NCBI GenBank assembly: GCA_003662715.1
Contig: QMYO01000001.1
Coordinates: 1 to 23,391, forward strand
Direction: 5' to 3'
From: Candidatus Bathyarchaeota archaeon
GTDB taxonomy: Archaea > Thermoproteota > Bathyarchaeia > Bathyarchaeales > Bathyarchaeaceae
DNA: 23,391 nucleotides
Below are positions 1 through 7,752 of this stretch, one piece after another. The notes under the pieces were generated by a model that was not told the origin of the DNA, did no database searches, and saw only the letters and a program-made list of their open reading frames with translations. A program made the translations under genes and the position numbers. Position 1 is the first letter of the stretch. The number at the start of each line of letters is the position of its first letter.

Positions 1-2
1 AA

Positions 3-185
3 GTTGCTGAAACTAGGTTAATGGGAGCGGAAACGGACATACGTAGGTTAGAAGCTCGATATCGGCGGGGCGAAATCTCTAAAGAAGCTTACCGTAGACT
101 TCTTGATGAGTACAATCGCAGAAGGGATGGAGCGAAAACAACCATCGAGGGAGTTCTCTTAAGACTTCGAGAAGAAATCCGCTAA
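3..185 (+). CDS. Partial CDS: C-terminal 60 residues of an unidentified helical protein
   Basis: The reading frame is open from the left edge of the window to a TAA at 183-185, so only the C-terminus is present. The visible part is very rich in Arg and Glu and looks entirely alpha-helical. It contains a segment reading roughly ARYRRGEISKEAYRRLLDEY, which resembles the short oligomerisation helices (SHOCT-like) found at the ends of many archaeal coiled-coil proteins, and ends in LLRLREEIR. There are no Cys residues or catalytic motifs. The codons look like those of the neighbouring genes. The family cannot be named from this fragment; a cytoskeletal or division-related coiled-coil protein would fit but is a guess. 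Confidence 0.6.
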   Translation, partial: VAETRLMGAETDIRRLEARYRRGEISKEAYRRLLDEYNRRRDGAKTTIEGVLLRLREEIR

Positions 186-193
186 AAACACAA

Positions 194-209
194 AAAGATT
201 TTTATCTTT
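194..209 (+). other. Perfect 6-bp inverted repeat with TTTT loop between two genes
   Basis: AAAGAT (194-199), TTTT, ATCTTT (204-209) form a perfect hairpin nine bases after the stop of the upstream gene. It could help end transcription of that gene, or serve as an operator, since it abuts the T/A-rich stretch that is the best TATA candidate of the ferredoxin gene. The pairing is visible; the role is inferred. Confidence 0.3.
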
Positions 210-215
210 AATATT
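207..215 (+). promoter_or_regulatory. Putative TATA box of the ferredoxin gene
   Basis: TTTAATATT lies about 40 bases before the preferred ferredoxin ATG at 254. The usual archaeal spacing would place the transcription start near 235-240, just in front of the GGAGGA ribosome binding site. Assigned by position and composition only. Confidence 0.35.
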
Positions 216-253
216 TCTCTTCATTAAGAATTCAAATGGAGGATAAACAATCT

Positions 254-436
254 ATGGTAGAAATTAAAATTGACAACGACAAATGTAATGGATGTGGAAC
301 ATGTGTGGATGTCTGTCCAGTAGGAGTCTTTGAAGTTAAAGATGAGAAATCAGTTGTTGTTAACCTTGATGAATGTCTTGTTTGCAGAGCATGTGAAGTG
401 CAGTGTCCCAACAACGCTATAGAAATCATTGAGTAG
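254..436 (+). CDS. 2[4Fe-4S] ferredoxin, 60 aa
   Basis: A small soluble electron carrier. Two complete cluster motifs are visible: CNGCGTCVDVCP near residues 11-22, and CLVCRACEVQCP near residues 41-52. Each Cys-x2-Cys-x2/3-Cys set is closed by the Cys-Pro of the other cluster, the classic clostridial-type arrangement. I chose the ATG at 254 because GGAGGA at 238-243 sits ten bases before it. An in-frame ATG at 236 would add six residues but overlaps that ribosome binding site; it could still be used on a leaderless transcript, as the TATA-like element predicts a start close to 236. It is likely monocistronic and ends in a T-rich tract. In this genome a natural role is low-potential electron exchange with CODH and HdrA-type enzymes (inference). 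Confidence 0.93.
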   Translation: MVEIKIDNDKCNGCGTCVDVCPVGVFEVKDEKSVVVNLDECLVCRACEVQCPNNAIEIIE

Positions 437-440
437 AACT

Positions 441-460
441 GCCTTCTCTTTCTTTTTTTA
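441..460 (+). terminator. T-rich putative terminator after ferredoxin
   Basis: The 33-bp gap between two convergent genes contains a pyrimidine-rich stretch ending in seven T residues, five bases after the ferredoxin stop codon. Archaeal RNA polymerase commonly terminates at such T-runs. There is no strong stem. Confidence 0.35.
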
Positions 461-469
461 CGTACAAAC

Positions 470-1531
470 TCATAAATCCCAAAACTTGGAATGTGCACGT
501 CTAATTGACATTATAGTTTTTTCAACCTGCTTCCCCACTTCAGGAGCCGCAACAAGATGTTTATCTTCGATTAAATAAGAAACGCCAGCCATCCTTCCAA
601 TCACCGCAGCCGCTATTTTCCCAATAAAGCTAAGACTGTAACCACCCTCTAAAACCGCCACAAGCCTTCCCATACAGAACTGAGACGCTAAATCCAGAAC
701 CTTTCCAAAAATTTTTGGATAAGTAGAAGCTGAGAGAGAAAGACTTGCAACCGGGTCTGTGTAATGTCCATCAAAGCCCGTGGAAACGAGGATGAACTCT
801 GGCTTATACTGTCGAATAATCGGAATCACAACTTGATTGAAAGCTTTAAGGTAAGCCGCATCATCAGTTTGATATGGAAATGGAATATTCACGGTATATC
901 CTAAACCGTCTCCGCTACCTACATCGTCTACGAAACCTGTCCCAGGAAAGCCCCTAGGGTCCTGATGTAAGCCTATGTACAGAACCTCGTTAGTGTTATA
1001 GAAAATGTCTTGAGTTCCATTCCCATGATGAGCATCCACATCCAAAATCAAAATCCGCTTAAGACGAAAATCGCCAAGAAGATGAGCAGCGACCACAGCA
1101 ACATTATTGAATAAACAGAAACCCATAGCATATGAAGGACCAGCGTGATGCCCTGGAGGACGAACTAAAGCAAAGGCGTTTTGAAACTCTCCATTCATTA
1201 CTAAGTCAGCTGCCTTAACAGCCCCTCCAACAGCGTAGAGAGCTGTTTCATAGCTTTTAGGAGAAACCACCGTATCGCCGAGGTCGAGGAGACCGCCGCC
1301 AGACGAGCAGACTCGCTTAACAAGTTGAATGTAATCTGGCTGATGGATAAGTTCCACATCTTTTACGCTGGCGGGCTTAGGTTCAATAAGCATGCATTTT
1401 CCAGATTCAAGGAGACCGCTTTTCCTTAGTTCTTTCATGATTGCTCTTAAGCGGTCAGATGATTCAGGATGACCAGGTCCAGCATCATGCTCTAAATACC
1501 TCGGAGTGTATATGATAGCTGTTTTTTCCAT
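470..1531 (-). CDS. Histone deacetylase family (AcuC/HDAC-like) zinc amidohydrolase
   Basis: A protein of 353 aa, the usual length of the single-domain arginase/deacetylase-fold HDAC family. All family landmarks are present: RPPGHHAG with the His pair at 128-129, LDVDAHHGNGT with zinc ligands Asp166 and His168, GFDGH with the third zinc ligand Asp254, and EGGY with the transition-state Tyr298. It should therefore be an active Zn-dependent hydrolase of an acyl-amide bond. Substrates in the family include acetyl-lysine proteins and acetylpolyamines; the sequence does not decide between them. The ATG is preceded by GAGGGGGCG. It starts only ten bases after the stop of the asparagine-synthetase-like gene on the same strand, so the two are probably one transcript. 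There is no signal peptide or membrane segment. Confidence 0.92.
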   Translation of the reverse strand: MEKTAIIYTPRYLEHDAGPGHPESSDRLRAIMKELRKSGLLESGKCMLIEPKPASVKDVELIHQPDYIQLVKRVCSSGGGLLDLGDTVVSPKSYETALYAVGGAVKAADLVMNGEFQNAFALVRPPGHHAGPSYAMGFCLFNNVAVVAAHLLGDFRLKRILILDVDAHHGNGTQDIFYNTNEVLYIGLHQDPRGFPGTGFVDDVGSGDGLGYTVNIPFPYQTDDAAYLKAFNQVVIPIIRQYKPEFILVSTGFDGHYTDPVASLSLSASTYPKIFGKVLDLASQFCMGRLVAVLEGGYSLSFIGKIAAAVIGRMAGVSYLIEDKHLVAAPEVGKQVEKTIMSIRRAHSKFWDL

Positions 1532-1541
1532 TTACGCCCCC

Positions 1542-2990
1542 TCATTTAGGATATACTTCTCGGAAACTCTTTTTAACATATCCTCGTAGGCTTAAACCTT
1601 CTTCTCTTGCCAATTTTCGAAGAGCCTTATTCACGCCAGTTGTGTATTGAATAGCTCTCTTAGGCTTATTCGTAATAAATGAGGGTATACCAAGATTCTG
1701 AGCTACTCGCCGTAACACCTTCTTTCTTAAAGAATTCTCTGCACACTCAATTTTCAGGCTTACGGGTAAACTCAGAGAAAAACACACTACCTCATGATCT
1801 AGGAATGGGAATCGCAACTCCACTCCGTGGAAGGAGCACACTTGATTATCCCTCTGAAGATTCGTTTCGTACGATAAAACTACGTCTCGATACATAACGT
1901 CTCGAACCTTCGCAGCGCCATATTGTGAATAAATTCTGAGATATCTCTGATAGCCTCCGAAGAGCTCGTCGCTTCCCTGTCCCACCAACAAAACTTTACA
2001 TCCCAGTTTTGATGTAACTTCTGCTGTCCAATAAAAGGGGATGGCAATATTAGCTTTTACCACGTCGGGCTCTTCAATCAGCCACAAAACCTTGGGCAAG
2101 ACCCGCTTAACATCCTCTAACATGTATGTTTGAAGGTGAAGAGGCAGTTCTAAAGCTTCAGCTGCAGCTTTTACGTGTGAAATTTCTGAGTGGTCTTCTA
2201 ATCCTACCGAAACTAGGTGAACCTCTGCTCCGCAAGTTTTAGCCAATGCTGCAATAACGCTGCTGTCTAAGCCGCCTGAGAACGCTATCGCCACATTTTC
2301 AAGATTTGAAACCCTCTCTTTAGTGGAATTTAACAAGAGTTCTTGAAGACGTTCTGCCGCCATCCCTAATTCCATAGGTTTGACGGGGGGCTGCATTACA
2401 GTTTTGATAGAATGGAAAGTAAAGCCATGAGCATTCATCACTGCCAAGTTTCCAGGCGGAAATGACCTCACGTTTTTTATTCCAAGCGTCCACAGAGCCT
2501 TACGCTCAGACGCTGCGGCACAGAGGGTTTCGTTTTCACCGTAGTAGAGTGGGATTGCTCCTATGCTGTCTCTGCCGACAATCGCTTTGTTTGATTGTAC
2601 TATAGCAAACACGTAGGAGCCGTCAAGTTCGGTTAGGATGTCTTCAGCATTTTTCCAAAGATTGCCCTTAAGCTGCTCCAAAATTTGGTCAACTTCGGAC
2701 AGGTTAGGAGAGGGAAACAGTCTGCCCTCAAACACAAGCGCAAAGTCGTCGCCCAGCACTGGTTGTGGACGGTCATTTGAAAGGATACGGGAGAGGTTGT
2801 GTCCTAAAGCAACGCTTGAGTTTATGTTTTCAATTGATATTTCTTCGATTTTTTTAGCTCTTCTCACTGAGTTTGGTGTGGCAACGCCGTGGACATCGGC
2901 TCCTCGGTGAGTTAACTCTTTAAGCATGAGAACTACTGTAGGGACAACATTTTCTCCTGTCTTATCCACAGCAACTGCTATTGCGCCCAT
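1542..2990 (-). CDS. Asparagine synthetase-like protein with a degenerate glutaminase domain
   Basis: A protein of 482 aa with the two-domain plan of AsnB. The C-terminal ATP-pyrophosphatase domain is intact in its key loops: SGGLDSS at about 238-244 and GQGSDELFGGY near 330. The N-terminal class II glutamine amidotransferase domain is recognisable (LTHRGAD, LGHNLS, GRDSIGAIPLYYG) but lacks its catalytic parts. The protein begins MGAIA instead of MCGI, so the nucleophilic Cys is absent, and the conserved Asn-Gly-Glu is replaced by Glu-Gly-Arg at 88-90. It probably uses free ammonia, or adenylates and amidates a carboxylate other than aspartate. The start has GGAG nearby and no alternative upstream start would supply a Cys. 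It is the first gene of a pair with the HDAC-like enzyme. The symbol asnB is withheld because activity is uncertain. Confidence 0.88.
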   Translation of the reverse strand: MGAIAVAVDKTGENVVPTVVLMLKELTHRGADVHGVATPNSVRRAKKIEEISIENINSSVALGHNLSRILSNDRPQPVLGDDFALVFEGRLFPSPNLSEVDQILEQLKGNLWKNAEDILTELDGSYVFAIVQSNKAIVGRDSIGAIPLYYGENETLCAAASERKALWTLGIKNVRSFPPGNLAVMNAHGFTFHSIKTVMQPPVKPMELGMAAERLQELLLNSTKERVSNLENVAIAFSGGLDSSVIAALAKTCGAEVHLVSVGLEDHSEISHVKAAAEALELPLHLQTYMLEDVKRVLPKVLWLIEEPDVVKANIAIPFYWTAEVTSKLGCKVLLVGQGSDELFGGYQRYLRIYSQYGAAKVRDVMYRDVVLSYETNLQRDNQVCSFHGVELRFPFLDHEVVCFSLSLPVSLKIECAENSLRKKVLRRVAQNLGIPSFITNKPKRAIQYTTGVNKALRKLAREEGLSLRGYVKKSFREVYPK

Positions 2991-3142
2991 GGATTTGAAT
3001 CTCCAGTGTAAGAACAGTAGAGAGGTTGTTTGTTTTAGTGTTTTCTTTAAGAACGTTTAAATGGCGTATCAAACATGTAGCGCATAGTAGTTTTTTATGA
3101 AATGTTTTTTTAAGATCAAAAGTTAATCTCTAAGGTAATACT
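2991..3142. promoter_or_regulatory. Divergent promoter region between asnB-like gene and purB
   Basis: This A/T-rich spacer separates two divergent genes. Candidate TATA elements are the GTTTAAAT around 3055-3062, readable on both strands, and the TTTTTTTAAG near 3108-3117 reading towards purB. GGAG near 3000 serves the minus-strand gene. Assigned by composition and position. Confidence 0.3.
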
Positions 3143-3166
3143 ATGTCACTAGGGAGGAGAAAGTTA

Positions 3167-4534
3167 TTGCCGGTTCTTCCAATTGATATCGGTCGTTACG
3201 GAACACCAGAAATGCGGAGAGTTTTCGATGAGGAAACTAGGCTTCAGAGAATGTTAGATGTGGAAGCTGCTTTGGCTTGGGCGCATGCGGAAGTTGGGAA
3301 TATTCCACGTGAGGACGCTGAAAAAATCGTGAAAACAGCGTCAGTTAAGTATGTTAAACTTAGTCGTGTAAAGGAGATTGATAAGGAAATTAGACACGAT
3401 ATCGCCGCGATGGTTCGAGCGTTAGCTGAGGCATGTGGACCAAGCGGAGGCTACGTTCATCTTGGAGCAACAAGTTCTGACATCGTAGATACCGCGATGG
3501 CTCTTCAACTTAAAGACGCCGTTAACCTCATCGAAAAGAGACTCAACAATCTTGAAGAGACCTTAATGGAAAAGGCTGAGAAATATAAAGGAACAGTCAT
3601 GATGGGCAGAACCCATGGACAACATGCATTACCGATTACACTTGGCTTCAAATTTGCAGTTTGGATGAGAGAAAACGCTAGACATATTCAACGATTACAA
3701 GAGTGCCGCAAACGAGTGTTAGTTGGAAAAATGAGTGGAGCAGTTGGAACCCAAGCTGGCTTAGGTCCCAAAGCCATAAAGATACAGGAACTCGTGATGG
3801 AACGATTAGGGATAAAGCCAGCGCAGATTTCCACCCAAATCGTGCAGAGAGACCGCTATGCAGAACTCATTTGCCTCCTCGCCATGATAGCGTCCACGCT
3901 GGACAAGATAGCTACAGAAGTTCGAGAGTTACAGAGACCTGAAATAGGAGAGGTTTCTGAACCGTTTGAACGAGAACGCCAAGTAGGCAGCTCCACAATG
4001 CCTCACAAGCGCAACCCAATAATCTGTGAGAGAATTTGTGGCTTAGCAAAAATTGTTAGAAGCCTCGTTACGCCAGCGTTAGAAAACATTCGGACGTGGC
4101 ATGAGCGAGATTTATCCCAATCTTCTGCAGAGCGATTTATAATTCCTGAAGCTTGCATCCTCACTGAGTATATGCTGGTTTTGATGACAAACATTCTGAA
4201 GAACTTATGGGTGGACGAGAAGCGGATGCAAAGAAACATGAAATTAACACAGGGACGAACCATGTCTGAGGCAGTTATGATAGCCCTAACTAGGAAGGGC
4301 ATGAACCGTCAAAAAGCTCATGAGCTCATTAGACGCTTAGCAATGAAAAGCGGAGTTGAAAAGCAACCATTTAAGGAAACTCTTCTTAAAGACAAAACCG
4401 TGCGAGAAACATTAAGTGAAAAAGAAATTGATGAAGCGTTAGACCCAAGAAACTATCTGGGCACAACAACAAAACAGATTGAGCTAGCCGTCAAAAAGAC
4501 GAAGGAAGAAAGAAAAGCCAGAGGACTAAACTAG
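3167..4534 (+). CDS. purB: Adenylosuccinate lyase
   Basis: Catalyses two fumarate-releasing steps of purine synthesis: SAICAR to AICAR, and adenylosuccinate to AMP. It belongs to the fumarase/aspartase superfamily. Signatures in order are GATSSDIVDT, GRTHGQHALP with the general-acid His, TQIVQRDR, and the mobile loop signature GSSTMPHKRNP containing the catalytic Ser. The frame is open from an ATG at 3143 (463 aa). I prefer TTG at 3167 (455 aa) because GGGAGGAG at 3152-3159 lies seven bases before it and the product then begins MPVLPIDIGRYG, as expected for the family; the ATG has only a weak AAGG. The eight extra residues would otherwise be a basic, non-conserved extension. It is transcribed divergently from the asnB-like gene, with no operon partner visible. 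Confidence 0.93.
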   Translation: MPVLPIDIGRYGTPEMRRVFDEETRLQRMLDVEAALAWAHAEVGNIPREDAEKIVKTASVKYVKLSRVKEIDKEIRHDIAAMVRALAEACGPSGGYVHLGATSSDIVDTAMALQLKDAVNLIEKRLNNLEETLMEKAEKYKGTVMMGRTHGQHALPITLGFKFAVWMRENARHIQRLQECRKRVLVGKMSGAVGTQAGLGPKAIKIQELVMERLGIKPAQISTQIVQRDRYAELICLLAMIASTLDKIATEVRELQRPEIGEVSEPFERERQVGSSTMPHKRNPIICERICGLAKIVRSLVTPALENIRTWHERDLSQSSAERFIIPEACILTEYMLVLMTNILKNLWVDEKRMQRNMKLTQGRTMSEAVMIALTRKGMNRQKAHELIRRLAMKSGVEKQPFKETLLKDKTVRETLSEKEIDEALDPRNYLGTTTKQIELAVKKTKEERKARGLN

Positions 4535-4562
4535 GAAATAACTCTTCAAATCCTTTTTGCTC

Positions 4563-4814
4563 CTACAATCTTGTTGCAACATACGCTTTTCGCGGAAAAT
4601 ATCGTTTTGTCCTTAAACCGAACCTCACAAGCGAAAGCATCAGAGGAACCTCCATAAGAGGACCTATAACCGTGGCTAGCGCCGCACCCGAGCCGATACC
4701 GAAAAGGGTTATTGCAACGGCAATAGCAACCTCGAAGTGACTGCTAGAGCCAATAAGAGTATTACATATCGATGATTCATAGCTCCAATTGGAAAGCCAT
4801 GAAATTTCAAACTC
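4563..4814 (-). pseudogene. Truncated remnant of an ACR3-type arsenite efflux transporter
   Basis: The minus strand of this apparently empty gap keeps an open frame of 83 codons ending in TAG at 4565-4563, with no plausible start codon. Its translation matches my memory of the last transmembrane helices of the ACR3 family: a SYESS segment, then [18 protein letters not shown], then [20 protein letters not shown] and a basic tail. The [10 protein letters not shown] and GAALATV-EVP blocks are hallmarks of that family. The frame is closed upstream by a stop at 4817-4815, and the remaining roughly 270 residues of a normal transporter are absent because the GYD-domain gene lies there on the other strand. 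It is therefore a 5'-deleted relic, not a working gene. Confidence 0.72.
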
Positions 4815-4905
4815 TTAATAGCTCTACTCGCTTTTGTGCCAAAAAATTCTTCAATACAGATAATCATTAATACTGCTCATTCAGTGAAAAAGTGGAGGTG
4901 AACAT

Positions 4906-5151
4906 TTGATTTTTGTTACTCTGTGTGAAGTTCGCTCGGGAAAATTTGAGGATGCCATAGAAGCAACGAAGGAGCTACCTAAATCTCTTCCTCGAGGGAT
5001 TAAACTTAGAGCACGTTACAGCTTGTTCGGAAGATTTGATGCAATTTATATATTTGAGGCGCCAGACGAAATAACTGCGACAAAATTCGTTAGAAGTCTT
5101 CAAGAGACTCTTGACACCGAAACCTTCCTTGCTGTGCCATGGGCTGAATAA
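4906..5151 (+). CDS. Small GYD/Lrp-AsnC ligand-domain-like protein, 81 aa
   Basis: A stand-alone single alpha/beta domain of 81 residues. The pattern (strand MIFVTLCEVRSGKFEDAI, helix, then YSLFGRFDAIYIFEAPD, helix with ATKFVRSLQETL, and a final strand TFLAVPWAE) is that of the GYD family and the related small-molecule-binding domain of Lrp/AsnC regulators, ferredoxin-like folds that dimerise. There is no DNA-binding domain. The start is TTG at 4906, supported by GGAGGTG at 4894-4900, five bases upstream. No enzymatic residues are evident. It is convergent with hel308, only four bases separating the two stops, and lies next to the ACR3 relic. The specific function is unknown. Confidence 0.8.
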   Translation: MIFVTLCEVRSGKFEDAIEATKELPKSLPRGIKLRARYSLFGRFDAIYIFEAPDEITATKFVRSLQETLDTETFLAVPWAE

Positions 5152-5155
5152 AATT

Positions 5156-7402
5156 TCACCCAGATTTTCTAGAGTATCCAGTTAAAGCCTGTTGCTCACA
5201 TTCTCTGTCCTTCTTTAGTTTCTTCCACTCTCGTGCCTTATCAAAGCTTCCTATCTGCTCCTTAATTTTTTTAGCGAGTTTAGGTCCAATCAAGGGTAAG
5301 CTGGTTAGCTTTTCAAGAGGCACCTTCTTTATGTCTTCAATGGTTTTTAAGCCGGAGTTATAGAGCGAGCGAGCCCGTATCCTTCCGATTCCTTTTAATC
5401 TAACCAGCGGAAGCAGTTCAGCTTTCACTCCCTTTTCGATTCGTTCTGTGAGTACTGCGAGATGGGGAAAAAGGTCTTTGTGTCCAAATAGTCTAGCCAG
5501 CTCATGAGAAGCATATAGGAGCCATCGTGCGGTTCCTATGAGCCTATACAGGTCGCCGGGTTGAACTCTGAATCTTTCAATCATTTCGTCTTCTGATGTT
5601 TCTTCTGTCCACGCATCTAGTACCCAGGCTAGTTTTGCCTCTCCTAGAAACTCTTCGTAGTCCATTCTGTCTATCCATTCGTCGGGAACTTCGAACATGA
5701 ATTCTTCTCGGTGCTTATCTATGAATAGGGTTAAGTCGTCGATTTCTCTGGAGTAGGGGCGAAGTTTAGGAAACATGTCAGGTGTACGTGAAATCATGTG
5801 GAAGAAGCTTATGTCTGTGATTCGTGGCGCTCTATTGAACAAGGCGTCTCGAATAATGACTGCGGAAACTGGGTCAATGTATAGCTCCGAGACTCTTCGC
5901 CCAAACTTGGTGGCGTAAACGTTTTTTCTATCTATTTCAATCATGTTTTCTTCATATAGAAATCTCAGAATTTTGGTGATTACCTCCCTAATAGCTTGGG
6001 GGTCATATTGATAGGCATAGAAGGTTTTGCCGAAGAAATCGTAGATTCCCTGCTCTGTGTGGGCGAAGTCAGCGGCGATTGTTGCTAGGACATGAGAGCG
6101 GAGGATGCGTTCTACTGCTAGTTTTGACCATATTCTTTCTGGCTCTGCTAGAACGTAATTTTCCATAAGGTAGTCACGTTCGTCCTCAGTTTTAGCGATG
6201 AGTATGGCTTCTCCAACCTTGTCGTATCGGGGTCTCCCAGCTCGACCTGCCATCTGCTTGTACTCTAACACTTTGATTGGGTAATATCCATATCCCAGCT
6301 CATACCGTCTATAATCATGGATTATTACCGTCCTAGCGGGAAGGTTTACTCCGAAGGCTAGGGTGGGGGTGGCTGTTAGAACTTTTATTTTGCCGTCTCG
6401 AAAGGCGTCTTCAATGATTTTTCGGTGGGCGCTACTCAATCCAGCGTGATGAAAAGCTGTTCCATTCCTGACTAGTTCAGCTAGCATCTCGCTTATCCTT
6501 GTTCGTTCTCCAGCAGCCAAGATTTGTTCAGCAACTCGGGTGAGAGAACGTTTGGCAGGTTTCGATAATACAGTTTTTATGCCAGTCACCGCCTTTTTGG
6601 CGAGACTAACCGAGTTTTTCCTTGTTGCCGCAAACATGAGGGCTTGTCCACCGGATTTTACAATGTGTACTGCAAAGTTTATGGCTGGATTCGTGTTCAG
6701 CTTTTCTATCTTGATGGCTCCTCCGTCTTTAAATTGAACTTCATCTTGCAGTAGCACGCCTTCTTTCAGCGTCACGGGTCTCCAGTCAGTGGTGATGACA
6801 TCAGCCTTTAACCATTCAGCTGTTTCCTCAGCGTTCTTAATGGTGGCGCTTAATGCTAAGAGTTGAACATCTGGATTTACTTGCATGAGGCGGGCGAGCA
6901 CCACTTCTAGGGTGGGACCGCGTTCAGCATCGTTAAGTAAGTGCACTTCATCTGCTACTATTAGGGAGATTTCGTCCATCCAGCGCGCTCGATGCCTCAG
7001 TAGGGAGTCGGCTTTCTCGTTTGTTGTAACGATAATGTCATATCTTTCGAGCCATGGGTCGCTGCTGTCATAGTCGCCAGTGCTGATGCCCACTCTGACT
7101 CGTCTTCCGCTTCGTTTTCTAATGACCGTGTATTTTTTGAATTCTTCGTATTTTTCGCTTGCCAGCGCCCGTAGAGGGGTCAGATAGAGAACTTTTCCAT
7201 CTTTTGTTAACACGTGTTTTAGTGCGCATAACTCAGCTATGAGGGTTTTACCTGAGGCGGTGGGGCTCGCTAGCACAAGGTTTTTTCCTTCCAGAACTCC
7301 AGCGCGCACAGCCTCTTCTTGCGGTGGATATAGCTCAGTGATTCCAGTTTTGGTTATGACTTGTTTTATGGATTCGGGTATCGGTAACTCTTGAATCTTC
7401 AA
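5156..7402 (-). CDS. hel308: Hel308-type superfamily 2 DNA helicase
   Basis: An ATP-dependent 3'-5' DNA helicase acting on stalled replication forks (family knowledge). It has 748 aa, close to the usual 700-750. Motifs in order: the Q-motif region ending YPPQEEAV, Walker A SPTASGKT at 46-53, TPLRALASEK, Walker B DEVH at 151-154, SAT at 185-187, FHHAGLSSAHR, TPTLAFGVNLPA, and motif VI QMAGRAGRPRYD. The C-terminus carries the expected winged-helix and ratchet regions and a helix-hairpin-helix domain (LKGIGRIRARSLYNSGL, then SLPLIGPKLAKKI). The start is TTG at 7402, with AAAAGGGCG upstream. The stop of a doubtful upstream ORF overlaps it by four bases. The grouping with mcm and gins23 fits a replication-repair neighbourhood. 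Confidence 0.94.
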   Translation of the reverse strand: MKIQELPIPESIKQVITKTGITELYPPQEEAVRAGVLEGKNLVLASPTASGKTLIAELCALKHVLTKDGKVLYLTPLRALASEKYEEFKKYTVIRKRSGRRVRVGISTGDYDSSDPWLERYDIIVTTNEKADSLLRHRARWMDEISLIVADEVHLLNDAERGPTLEVVLARLMQVNPDVQLLALSATIKNAEETAEWLKADVITTDWRPVTLKEGVLLQDEVQFKDGGAIKIEKLNTNPAINFAVHIVKSGGQALMFAATRKNSVSLAKKAVTGIKTVLSKPAKRSLTRVAEQILAAGERTRISEMLAELVRNGTAFHHAGLSSAHRKIIEDAFRDGKIKVLTATPTLAFGVNLPARTVIIHDYRRYELGYGYYPIKVLEYKQMAGRAGRPRYDKVGEAILIAKTEDERDYLMENYVLAEPERIWSKLAVERILRSHVLATIAADFAHTEQGIYDFFGKTFYAYQYDPQAIREVITKILRFLYEENMIEIDRKNVYATKFGRRVSELYIDPVSAVIIRDALFNRAPRITDISFFHMISRTPDMFPKLRPYSREIDDLTLFIDKHREEFMFEVPDEWIDRMDYEEFLGEAKLAWVLDAWTEETSEDEMIERFRVQPGDLYRLIGTARWLLYASHELARLFGHKDLFPHLAVLTERIEKGVKAELLPLVRLKGIGRIRARSLYNSGLKTIEDIKKVPLEKLTSLPLIGPKLAKKIKEQIGSFDKAREWKKLKKDRECEQQALTGYSRKSG

Positions 7403-7728
7403 AGCTTGCGCCCTTTTAGCAGTTTCTTAATAACTTTCTTTGTGGAAATGAGAGGGACAATGTCTTTAATGTTTTGTGGCGCATGGAGGCTCATGCTGTC
7501 TATTACCTTGTTCTCTCTTTCCCTGTTTGTTTTGTGTAACTGTGAAAAAAATTTTCTTTGTGTACAATAATTAATGATGTCAACCTCATCTGATTTGTCT
7601 GACAAATGGAAAAATTTATTGTTGAACAATGGATGCTTTCTCAAAGTGACCATCTTTGTTTGTAAAAGCCGCAAATAACAAATTTCCTCTTTCGAAAAAA
7701 GCTCATAGCAAGAATTAAAAGAGAACAT
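7399..7728 (-). CDS. Doubtful hypothetical ORF, 109 aa, overlapping the hel308 start
   Basis: An open frame of 109 codons whose TGA overlaps the TTG start of hel308 by four bases, which would fit translational coupling. The predicted product is rich in Lys, Ser, Phe and Asn, ends in a basic tail (VIKKLLKGRKL), and has no motif I recognise. The DNA is more A/T-rich than the surrounding genes and the ATG has no convincing ribosome binding site. KEOPS subunit Cgi121 is sometimes a neighbour of hel308 in archaea, but I see no convincing similarity. It may be a real poorly conserved gene, a shorter ORF from an internal Met (for example the last 31 codons), or non-coding leader. Confidence 0.28.
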   Translation of the reverse strand: MFSFNSCYELFSKEEICYLRLLQTKMVTLRKHPLFNNKFFHLSDKSDEVDIINYCTQRKFFSQLHKTNRERENKVIDSMSLHAPQNIKDIVPLISTKKVIKKLLKGRKL

Positions 7729-7752
7729 TAGCAGCTGGATATGATATGATAA

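Noticed and set aside
4815..4905. Second minus-strand frame upstream of the ACR3 relic, from an ATG near 4874, that reads as a short basic peptide
   Set aside because: The frame runs into the ACR3 region out of phase and ends within it; I recognise no family and there is no support beyond an open frame.
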